Origin: Diphasiastrum complanatum
Taxonomy: Eukaryota; Streptophyta; Lycopodiopsida; Lycopodiales; Lycopodiaceae
Direction: 5' to 3'
Assembly: GCA_029204225.1 (NCBI GenBank)
Contig: CM055102.1
Location: 19,849,349 to 19,913,348 of the forward strand
Length of the DNA: 64,000 nucleotides
Below the pieces are notes generated by a model. It ran no database searches and was not told the DNA's origin. It saw only the letters and a list, made by a program, of their open reading frames with translations. A program made the translations under genes and the position numbers. Shown in pieces: positions 1 to 10,912 of the stretch. Positions within the stretch are counted from its first letter, which is position 1. Each line of letters begins with the position of its first letter.

Positions 1-59
1 GTTAGCTACGCGAGTCTCATGGGGATGGCCACTTTTTGGGACTCGTCAAAACAACCATT

Positions 60-440
60 GTGCAAGGTGCTGCATATAGTGTAAGCATGGGGGCGTCCAC
101 GGTTAAGGTGGTCGGCAGGACGAGGGAGTTGGTGCTGCCCTCGAGGTGGATGCATGGTCAGTTCTCGCGGTTCGGGCTTGGTGTTGTTTGTGTAGGATAG
201 ATGAGGCAAAGTGCTGCCTAGGCAGGTGAAAGCACGTTTGTGCCTTGTGGGGTGCGATGGTGACATATTCGAACTGTACGGGTTAACCATTGATATAGAG
301 ATGCTGCTTGAATTTTGGGTGTAAGCACGGGTGGTTAGCTGCTGAATGCAGGGATACTTGCCGATTGTTTGGCTATAAGGGTTGTTGACCAAATTTGTGG
401 GGAGGCAATGTGCTGCTTGATGGTGAAAGCACGGATGGTT
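60..440. repeat. Diverged short repeats with small inverted arms
   Basis: A motif of the form GTGCTGC, then about 10-15 bases, then AAGCAC/AAGCAT recurs at about 67-88, 211-235, 302-327 and 410-432. The ends of each copy (GTGCT and AGCAC) are complementary, so each could form a small stem. No conserved protein was recognised in the open frames here. It is probably a decayed tandem repeat, possibly inside a transposon; the origin is unknown. Confidence 0.35.
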
Positions 441-661
441 GGATGGTGTTGTGGGCTAATTCTGTGATAGACTCTATGTTGGGGCGCGGCTAGGCAAAGT
501 CCTACATCCGGTCTCAAGGGGGATGTGACTTGAGAGGGATCCTCTGTGTTAGCTTTGGCTTGTATGTTCGTTTGTGGTGTGCTTGCTTGGACCTAAATAA
601 CCTGTGATTACTTGATTTGATTTAGGTGATTTGATCTAATTGGGAGTTCGAAGAGAAGAGA

Positions 662-925
662 TTGCGTTTTGTGTGTGGACGACTCACAAATACGGAAAGG
701 AGCTTCCATGAGGCAACCCCCAAGATTGGTTCTAAATTTTTTTTCTTTTCGGGAAAGATTAAGGGGAGGAAGTTGGATTTCATGATCGACTCCGGAGCTT
801 CACATAACTATATCTCAAGGAGCATTGAACAATTTAGCTTGCTGACCAAGAATGTGATGTCAAGCCTCAGGTGGAAACAACATGTCAGAATTTGTCATAC
901 AAATTCTAGATGGAGTTTTAACTAG
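662..925 (+). pseudogene. Ty3/gypsy-type aspartic protease fragment
   Basis: The plus-strand frame contains the retropepsin signature FMIDSGASHNYIS around 780-820, preceded by GKIKGRK, as in plant Ty3/gypsy Gag-Pol. D-S-G is the catalytic triad of these aspartic proteases. Only about 40 residues resemble the family. The reading frame stops at 925 and no reverse transcriptase follows on this strand, so this is a short remnant. The displayed frame has no ATG start. Assignment to gypsy rather than another LTR superfamily rests on the GASHNYIS form of the motif. Confidence 0.55.
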
Positions 926-1370
926 TCGTACTAGCACTCACAAATCAAGCATAGAGATTAATGAGATTATAGATGTGTAGAAGAAATTGAGCAAAGCTCA
1001 AACACATTGCAATGAATTGTGGTGGGGTGCCCAGCCTACATATATAGTTTCTCTAATCTATGTGAAAAGCTAAAAGCATAAAGCAAATAGCAAAAAACAA
1101 AAAGTTATTTGCTAATGTTACTACCTATATTGGGTAAAAAACCCAAGATGTATTCCTAAGTAGTAAAACAAGTCCTAATCTAGTAGTAGTGTCCCCACCT
1201 ACATGCATGAGTAATAAAAAAATGACTTATTATAAATAGTAATGCTTTCTATACTACGTACTTACTAAAAAATAGTATTGGCCCCCTAAAATAGCACGCA
1301 AGCATAGCAAAACTCACACTAAGGGGTACCAAATAAACATCAATTCCTAAATGTTTACTTTGTTATCTAT
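926..1370. other. AT-rich spacer, candidate copia 3' LTR
   Basis: No coding signal was seen. The segment lies directly downstream, in minus-strand sense, of the copia RNase H remnant, where a 3' LTR would be expected. No second LTR copy is present to fix its ends, so this is inference only. Confidence 0.2.
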
Positions 1371-1377
1371 TACTCAT

Positions 1378-2730
1378 AGAAGTTCTCTAAACTTCTGAAA
1401 ATTTTCTTTGCCAAGTTCTTTGGTAAAGATATCCGCAACTTGCTCTTCGTAAGGCAATAGATAAGCCTCCACTTCACCCTCTGAAACTTCTCTCTAATGA
1501 AGTGTTGTTGTATTTCAATGTGCTTTGTTTTGCTGTGAAAAAATGGATTTTTTGCCAATTTAATACAAATCTGATTGTCGCACTGAAGTACTGTAGGTGT
1601 ATCATGTACCATATGTCGATCACTGCTAGAATCCTTAGTAGCCTGTGTAGTCTACCTCTGTATATGATTAAGTGCAATAGTATGCTGCTTCTGTAGAACT
1701 CCAAGAGATAGCACCAGAACCAAGACTAAAAACATAACCTGTAGTAGATGTTCGGTCTTTCGCATCTCTAGCCCAATCAACATCCACATATCCCTGTAAT
1801 TTCAAATCATCCTGTCTCCTATAAAGAATACCAAATCTCAAAGTACCCTGGATATATTTAAGTATCCGCTTAGCAGCTCTCCAATGAATCTGCTTAGCCT
1901 TAGCCTTTAACTGACTAATCATACTCACAACATAAGCAATATCTGGTCTCGTAGTAGTTAGATAGATTAAGCTTCCAACAAGCTTTCTATATAACGTCTC
2001 TTCTACATCCTGATCCCTCCTCAGCTTTAGTAAGTTTACATCCACTATCACAGGGTGTAGAAATAGGTTTGCACTCTGACATATTGAACTTCTCGAGAAG
2101 TTCATGAGCATACTTAGATTGAGAAATAAATAGCCCTTTGCTACTCTTCATATCTCAATCCCAAGAAAATATTGTAGTGAACCAAGATCTTGCATGTCAA
2201 ACTCCAATGAGAGATCTTTTTTGATACCCTGAATCATACTATGATCTGATCCTGTAATACCATCCTGATCAAACCATAAAGCGTATGCTCCAAGCTACTC
2301 CTTTGAAAGTCAAGCTCCTGAAAGTATGTGTCAATCCGTGTAGTACCAGGCCCTGGGTGCCTGCTTAAGTTCATATAGTGCCTTGTCCAACTTGCAAACC
2401 TTGTCTTCATGTCTTGCTACTATGTATCCCTCTGGTTTGCTTCATGTAGTCTTCCCTCCTCTAGAAATCCATCAGGAATGCACTCTTTACATCCATGTGT
2501 TTGAATATCCATCCAAACTGAGCTGCCAATGATAAAACCACCCTCATAGTAGTAGAGACTTTTAGCAACTGGTGCAAAAGTTTCTTCATAGTCAATCTCT
2601 TCATGTTGAGCATAGCTTTTTTGCAACCAATCTTGCCTTATGTTTATCTATAGAACCATCTGATTTGTAACTTAGTTCTATAGACCACTTGCCAAAACCA
2701 AACGGAAGTCTCCCTCTCCACGCCCTAGTA
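1378..2730 (-). pseudogene. Degenerate Ty1/copia RT-RNase H
   Basis: Read on the minus strand, the pieces follow copia pol order. Near 2600-2730 is the start of reverse transcriptase (KSDGSI, then IDYEETFAPVAK). At 1668-2111 is the RT end and connection (YRKLVGSLIYLTTTRPDIAY, then HWRAAKRILKYIQGT, DWARDAKDRTSTTGY). At 1370-1612 is the RNase H end (CDNQICIKLAKNPFFHSKTK). Several frame changes and stops separate these pieces, the YVDD active-site region is not intact, and protease and integrase are missing on the 2730 side. It lies upstream of the first visible SART-1 exon, probably in an intron of that gene, in antisense. Confidence 0.8.
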
Positions 2731-3014
2731 TCTATATACAATATTTGGAGGTTGGCTAGGTATAGGTCGAGAGCTATTTTTAGACCATATGCCTTCCTAC
2801 GGGTAGGTCGCCGTCCTCCCTAACACCTTTTGATGGAATTGCATTTAGCAAATCTGACCTAGTTGTGAAAACGAAATGAACGAATTCACTCGAGTCTAAT
2901 AAATGCAGAATATCTTCCAGAAAAAAATTGGTTTCTATCACAGTTGCAAGTTCGAGCTTGCTCATGTACTTTGATCCTTGTCATCGATCTAGTCAAACTT
3001 CACTTGGTCTGCAG

Positions 3015-6000
3015 AATGAAGGAAGATCGCATAAGGAACTTGGATAGAAGAAAGGCAGCAGACAAGGAAGATGAACAAAGTGAAATCACAGCATGGGTGA
3101 ACAGGAGCAGAAAGTTGCAAGAGCAAGCTAAGGTGAATGAGAAGGAGAAAGCTGCACGAATGGCAAGAACTTTGGAAGAGCAGGTTAAAACTGGCTTTAA
3201 TGTTCTATGTTTTATGCTGTTCTTCTATAACTAAGCGTATCACATCTGATGTTATCTGTTTTTCGTTGTCCTTTTCGTAGCATGTTTGTTATTGAGGATT
3301 GTATAATTTCAGCTTGCAATAGATAACCTACTTTGGTAGTGGAACTTCATGAACTTGCTATGGCTAGTCCTCTGACATTGATTGGTCTATGTTTGGTTTC
3401 AGGAATTTGAAGAGAAAAGTGACGAGGAGTACGGAAACTAGTACAGTTCTCAGCCCCTTTTTTGTTTTGAGTTTTTTAAAGCATGCATCTCACTTGTTTT
3501 CCTTGACGGATGGCTAATTGATCTATAATTAAATGGTTTCCTATGATAACCTCCCCCTCTCTCTGTCCTCCCTCTCTCTTGACAATTCGGGTTTTACATG
3601 GCTTTTTGGCCCTTTTATGTCCTTTTTTTGGGGGGGCTGTTTTTGGGGGGTGGGAAGAAAAAAAAACCATAAATAATTAATTAATTTGCTATGGTCCTCC
3701 CCAAAGGAAAGAATTAAAGTCTTTACATAATTCTGGTTTTTTTTGGCCTTTTCTGGGCATTTTTTGGAGCTGTTTTTGGGGGTGGGTAGTAAAAATAAAA
3801 TCTAATTAATTAGTCATTGCACGGTTCACCACGGTCCTTGGAACCAGACAGGTACCCTGAAACCGGCCAGTCTCAATCTCAAGTTGTGTGAAGAGACACG
3901 GAGCTGACCCAATATGAATCTGAGACCATGTGATAATCCAGATCGTAGGTACAGTGGTAGCAGTGGGGACCCTGATACATCTGTCTCCAAAAAATGAAGC
4001 CGATAAAAGTCGGGTTTGACACCCAACTGACCATTCCAGGCTCGATCTAGGTAAGCTCTATAAATGAATCGTCTGATGTAGTCATGGGTACCAGAAGGAA
4101 GGGCAGTGGTAGAGATGCCGAGTGTGCTAAGAAGTCTAGAGGCCTGAGAAAACCAAGCCACATGGTAGCCCTGACTGTGAAGATGTTGAGATGAAATGAG
4201 AGCAGCCTGGAACGCACTGACGTGCTGAATATATGTGATGAGCTGGAGTAAGGCATCAAGGTACATAGGCACTCAGCAAGGATGATCTAATGTGGTACTG
4301 AAGGCTTAGCCCGAATCATGCGTGAAAGCATAGTGATCTGTAACCGTGAAATACTAGCCCAGTCAGATGAGGTAAGGCCCGTGCACCATGCAGCCGATGC
4401 ATATAGAGCTGTAGGAGAAACAATGGTGTCAAAAAGCCGACACTTACTCGAGGCATCTCGAATAGACTTACGGAAGCAAAATCTCTCCATTTGGGCAAGG
4501 GAAGCATGGCCTTTCCCAAGCCTACTAGAGGCTGCCTGTCTCATACTAAATATAGGACTAGTAAAAAGGGTGCCCAAGTAAGTGTAGGAAGGGACAATCT
4601 CTAACGGCCAACTGTCAAAAAGGAGCTCCTGTCTCAACATAAAGCTCTTGGAAGTGTTGAAGATCATCACCTTAGTCTTCACAATGTTCACCCCTAGACC
4701 CCATCTGGAACAGAAATCACGAAGACAATCAATCTGTCTCTGTAACCCCCTCTCTAGTAGGTGAAAGTAGAACCACATCATCTGCATAAAGAAGAATAGC
4801 GATCAAGATGTCACCAAGTCTGCACCCAGAACCACCACACTGCTCGATAACTCGCTCCAACTCATCAATATATAAGCCAAAAAGTGTAGGGGAGAGCGAA
4901 CATCCCTGCTTCACCCCAATAGTGCTCATGATCTGCTATGAGATACCTCTGTCACTTCGGAAACATCCCAATACTTTCTCATAGAGTGCCATCACTGCTA
5001 GGACTGTGTCGTCAGAAAAATCAAGGTCTCGTATCCGCTGGATGAGTAAGGAGCGTGGGACAGAGTCAAAGGCCTTTCTGAAGTCAACGAAGCAGCAATA
5101 AACTCGCTCTCGCCGGGTGCCGAGCTTCCTCAATAATAGCTCTGAGAGTAAAGATATGATCTGTATTAGAATAATGAGCTCTAAACCCAGCTTGGCCCAT
5201 AGCATGCAATCTCCTGGTCTCTGACTCAGTACTCACAGCTGACTGAAGAATAATGCCATACAACTTCGTAATAACATGCCCAATCATAAGAGTCCGATAG
5301 TTACTAGGATTCTTGGGATCACCATTCTTGTGTATGGGATGGATGATGTTGGTGCACCAAGGAGAAGGAAAACCAGAGACAACGGCTTGATTTAGTAGAG
5401 TGGCTAGGAGAGGTGATAGTAAATCAGCAGCATGGATTAAAAGCTCGGATTCAAGGTCATCAATATCCCTGGCTTTATTGGTGTTCATTTTCTTGATGGC
5501 ATTGTGGACCATATCATAGGTGAAGAAGGTAAACTCAAGAGGTCTAGGGGAGATGGAGATAGGTGTGTCGGTATCGATGGTATACAAGGCAGTGGCGTAC
5601 TCAGTCCAAATGCGTAAATCATCAAGGAGTGGAGGGGGAGCACGGGGAATGAACTCACGCCAAAATGCGCCTGTGGAAGAACTATAGAGAAGACCAATAA
5701 GTCGTCGCTCTTCCAAACTATCATATGCCCGTTTCTTACAACGAAGTAAGCGGGTAAAGAGACGACGAGTGGGTTGTAAGAGATGAGGGGTGTGCATGCG
5801 AGCATGTGTGACAAGGTGATGATGGGAACGACACTCATCATCATACCAAGGTGGGCGCACCGGTCTAGGTTTGTTGTTATTTTTGTTATGATGGGGTCTA
5901 GAGGAGAAGGAAGCAACGACAGCTGTATGGAGTGTTGTGGTAAGGAAGGAAGCTTGCACTTCAAGCGGGCTGTGATGTGGAAAAATGTGGAGCAGTGGGG

Positions 6001-6441
6001 TGAGCGAATGCTGATAGGTAGGTGCGAGTGAATGGTCAAAGATGTATTTGGGTGCACGAGGTAATGGTGGAGGTGAGAACTGTCGAGGCAAAGAAATAAT
6101 ACCAAGACTAAAGGAAAGGAAGGAGTGATCAGAAAGAGTGGTAGGAGAAATATGAAAATCATGGATGAGGGAGATGGTTGATGGTGATCCCATAAGGTAA
6201 TCAACAACACTATGGCCGCCACTGTGGGGATGGCAGGTGTATGTGCCAGAGTCGGGCCAACAGGTCAAGCCATTAAACATGGCCAACTCATGAGCTTTTC
6301 CTAATTGTAGCAAGTATTCGCCATAAGTGGTAACGGTGAGAGAGAGCTATGGAGATGGTGAGTGAGAGAGAGGGAGAGGGAGAGGTTGAGAGAGGGGGTG
6401 GGTGTGTTTGTGATTTGTGTGTGTTTGATGGTTTGTGTTGA

Positions 6442-6483
<42 letters not shown>

Positions 6484-9400
6484 ACATGATGTGTGTGTGA
6501 GTTTAGGGTTTAGGTGTGTGTGCTTGGGTTTAAGGTTTAGGAGGAGAGAGAGGGAGAGATATTGAATTTAGGGTTTAGGGTGTGTGTGTGTGTGAGAGAG
6601 AGAGAGAAAGAAAGAAAGAAAGAAAGATTTTATTAATGTCCTCGAATACCCTAAGGTACATAGGACTAAGAAAAGGTACATGTCAAGTGTGCACATAGGA
6701 GCTTAAAGCTCAATCATCTATAAAAACTAAATAACTGCAAATACAATGCATAGAGACAGCTGGCCCAGTCAGGATCCAATAGCCTGGAATCATATATCAC
6801 GATGCCCATCAGCATGAAAGAAATGGTGGATGGTATTGTGTGAGGGTGTGATTAGATGTGCCCTGGACCTCTGTCGCCGGATAGGCCGTCGGTGTCGTCT
6901 CTGCTGCTGTGGCGCTCTGGGCTGTGATCTAATAACTGACTGTCTCTCTGGCCGTCGACATGGTCTCTGATGCCGGTGTACGAAGGAGTCGGGAATCTCG
7001 GCCTCTCCATCTGAGTCGCTGCCTATGGGTACCTCGGATCTCTGTCTCCGACGGGATATGCACTCATCAATGCTCAGCTGTGTCAGGGAATGTGTACCAT
7101 CTAGTCTCCTCCTCCTCAGGTCTGACATCTCTCGGATCATAAGTGCGACACATCTAGGGTCCTCATAAGATATCAAGGTAGAAAGTGTAATTGGGTGCTC
7201 TCTGAACAAGCAGTAGTACCGCCCCCGTATCCCATAGTAGGCTGGACATCTGAAGAGGAAATGTGACTCGTCCTCAGTCTCATGCATAACACACATACTA
7301 CAGAGCCGGTCCTCTCGTGGGGTGCCACTGTATCTGCCAGTCTCGATAGCCAGCTGATGTGAAGAAACCCGAAACTGACCCATCGCTATTCGCAGATTAT
7401 GTGATATACTCCTCAGCAAATAACCAGATACTATGGGGCAGCCAGCCGGATCAAGAGATAGAAAGTGTGTACGATAAAATTCACTTTTGGTCCCCAATGG
7501 GCCCTGCCAAGTGGTATGAAGATATGATCTGTAAAGGAGGCCTCTGATGTACTGGTGGGTGCCCGCAGGTAGATCACTAATCTGGATACCCAATGTGGAG
7601 AGGAGACGGCAAGCCTGGGAGTACCATGAGAAAAGGTGTCCCTCTGAGTGTAGGCGCCGGGATGAAGATAAGGCTGCAACTACATAATGTGTACCCCCGT
7701 TCTGAAGATCCTCTACCCTATGTATGAATGTCACAATATGGAATAAGGCCTCAATCTGAATGGGGGGGGACCGCGAACTCCGCCAAGATAATCTGGTGTG
7801 GTACTGAGGGCTTAGCCCGTATCATCCGTGAGAGCAAACGAATCTGGAGCCGGGAGATATATGCCCAATCAGTAGCTGTCAGACCCGTACTCCATGTCTC
7901 GGAAGCATACATAGCTGAGGGCACAACCATAGTGTCAAAGAGCCGACACTTACTAGTCGCATCTCTGATGTGTGAGCGGAAACATAGTCTCTCCAAATCT
8001 ATCAGTGAGGCATAGCCCTTCCGTACCCGTGAAATAGCTGCGTGTCTCATGCTGAACGTAGGCCCCGAGAATAGTACTCCTAGATATGTATAGGAATCAA
8101 CAACCTCTAGGGGATGACCATCCCATAGAAGCTCCTGCCGCATCATGAAAGACCTAGAGGTGTTGAACACCATAACCTTAGTTTTGGCCACATTCACTGA
8201 CAAACCCCACCGTGTGCAGAAAGAAAGAAGAGCATCTAAGTGTCGCTGCAAGCCCTCTCTCGTCTGTGAAAGCAAAACCACATCATCAGCATAAAGGAGA
8301 ATAGCAATAATGAGGTCGCCCAATGTACAACCCTCCCCTCCATCACTCTGTATAACATGCTCTAGCTCGTCAATGTAAAGACCAAAAAGTGTAGGAGAGA
8401 GTGGACATCCCTGTTTGACACCAATAGTACTGACCACCTCCGGTGAAATAACTCCTGATAGTCGGACCCTGCCAATAACTCGCCTGTACAATGCTACTAC
8501 TGCCTATATAGTATCCTCCTGAAAGCCCCGATCATGAAGTCTCTGTATCAATAAATGCCTAGGCACAGAGTCAAATGCCCTGCGGAAATCCACAAAGCAG
8601 CAGTATACGTGCTCCCTCTTGGCCTTAGCCTCCTCAATGATGGACCTCAAAGTGAAGATATGATCCGATGTAGTATATCCCGGTCTGAAACCCGCCTGTC
8701 CAATGGCATGGAGTGATCTAGCATCCATCTCTGTACTGATCTCTGACTGTAGGATAGAACCATATACTTTAGCGAATAGGTGACTGATCATAATGGTGCG
8801 GTAGTTGTCAACTTTCATGGGGTCCCCGCCTTTGTGGATAGGGTGAATGAGGTTTGTGGACCATGGAGAGGGAAAATCAGAGGTGACAGCTCGGTTGAAT
8901 AGGATGGAGAGAAAGGGTGAGAGGATGTCGGGAGCATACTTTAGAAGTTCAGCCTCTAGCTCATCAATGTCTTTGGCTTTATGGGAATGGAGTCGTGTGA
9001 TGGCCTTTTCTATAAGTTCGTTAGTGAATATGGCAGAAGTATCCGTGAGACAGGAGGTGGGAAGAGGAGGGGTACAATGATGTGGCATATGCGACCCAAG
9101 TGCTGAGGTCTGTGATCCGTGGTGGGGGTGACAGTGGAAGGAACCTCTTCCAGAATGAACCTGAGGAAGAACTAAAGAGGAGATCCATCAGTTTCTGACC
9201 CTGACCAATCTTGTATGCGATTTTCTTTTTTTTGGTGGTTCTGCGGTAGACACGAGATATGGTTTTGGTCAGATGAGAAAGATGGGAGCAATATATGAGG
9301 TTCTGATGTAGCTGGATGCATTCCTGATCATACCAGGGGTTATAGGGTCTATGACGTTGCTGGTCTTTGGGCTTGGGGATGGAAAGGCAATGGAAGCTGC

Positions 9401-10821
9401 AGTATGGATGGTTTGGACAAGAAAGAGGGACTGCTCCTCTAAAGTATGCTCATATGGGAAATAGGTAAGGAGATCGGAGAGGGCTTCTCTGTATAGTGGT
9501 GTGTGATGTGAAGTGTAGCGGTAGGTGGGTTTAGCTGTAGGGGTCGAAGAGAAAATAGGTGTGATGTGGAGATGACCGACAGAGAGTGACAGATATGAAT
9601 GATCAGAAAGAGTGGTGCGGTGTACAGAGAAGGATGAAATGAAGTGAAGGAGAAGCGGTGAACCCATGAAATAGTTGACGACACTATGTCCTCCACTATG
9701 TGGGAAGCAAGTGTAGTCACCAGAGCCTGGCAGTTGAAGAAGGCCATTATAAATGGCCAGTCCATGAGCCTCACCCAACTGAAGCATTTGCTCGCCATAT
9801 GATGTGACTGGACCCGCTGCATCCGCCGATCGCCGTATAAGACCAAGATCATCCCAATCAAGTGCATGTATCCGCTGTGGGTCATCTGCTGCTCTGTGAA
9901 ATTCCGTTTGCCTAGACCCAGTCCTGGCATTGAAGTCCCCCGCTAGAAGAATATATCCTCGATCCTCATATCTGATAATGTCCGATGAAATATCCATGAA
10001 AGGTGACTCCTTCTCTGAGGTGAAAGCTGATGTCTCTGGAGGGAAATAACAAATAGCCAAGAATATGTCACGATCTAACTCCAACCTGTGGTCCAACCTG
10101 ATCCAGATATAGCGAGCCTGCTCGTCAGTGTATAGTAGCTCGACCCATGGCTGGAGAGAGTCTCGAAATAAGCAAGCAACACCACCTGAACCGCGACTAG
10201 TCAGTGCCCTCGTCTTCCCTTTGTAAGTAGAAAGCCAGCAAAATCCCTCAATGCAAGGAAGTCCTCTTTTAGGACTCATGTGTCTCAGTAAGTATAAGGA
10301 TATCCCCTGTAGTACAAAAATCTCTAAAGTCTCCTGCTGTAGCTGAAGAATGGATACCATTGCAGTTCCATAAACTTAGCCGCAATGCTTTTGTGAGGGC
10401 CCCCGAACCGCTCCTAAGTCCGGGGGGCCCAAATCCCTATGCCTCAGATTTTTGGGGGTCAATGTATCGGGCCTTACCATCCCGATATATCACCTTTTTT
10501 CCCAGTGCTTTGGCTTTGCTGAAAACCTTCCTCCTTTCGGCAACTTGCATAGGTGTGAGATCATCGTCCATGAAGACAAGGGTACCTCTCAGCCTAGCTC
10601 GTAGCCTAAGGACAGCTTGCCGCTCCTCTATTCCCGTGAACCGTATGATGAGTGTAGTTGGATCTCTTTTAGTTCTCCACGCTTTTTCCATTCCGTTGTG
10701 ATGGTGGGAAAGTGTATCCGTGAGGAAACTGGATGCTTCGGTAACTGGAGCCTTAGTATCTTCAATTCCTCGCACCCGCACATTCAGAGATTTATACTTC
10801 CGCATTCCTTCTTCGGATATG

Positions 10822-10912
<91 letters not shown>

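Larger units (their letters stand above)
6622..10824 (-). mobile_element. LINE B, L1-type retrotransposon, 5'-truncated
   Basis: The best-preserved LINE body in the window. On the minus strand it runs from a truncated ORF1 C-terminus (10824-10437) through ORF2 (about 10360-6790) to a short 3' UTR. The end is marked by TTTATTAATGT (in plus sense) next to an AAAG/GA simple repeat. In element sense the 3' end is therefore followed by a pyrimidine (TTTC)n(TC)n tract, not poly(A). The 5' end stops inside ORF1, exactly at the GA tract that forms the tail of LINE C. No convincing target-site duplication could be identified. Confidence 0.85.

Noticed and set aside
3476-3670. Minus-strand ORF with a Lys/Pro-rich peptide
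   Set aside because: It lies in a T/G-rich tandem duplication within the intron; composition alone explains it.
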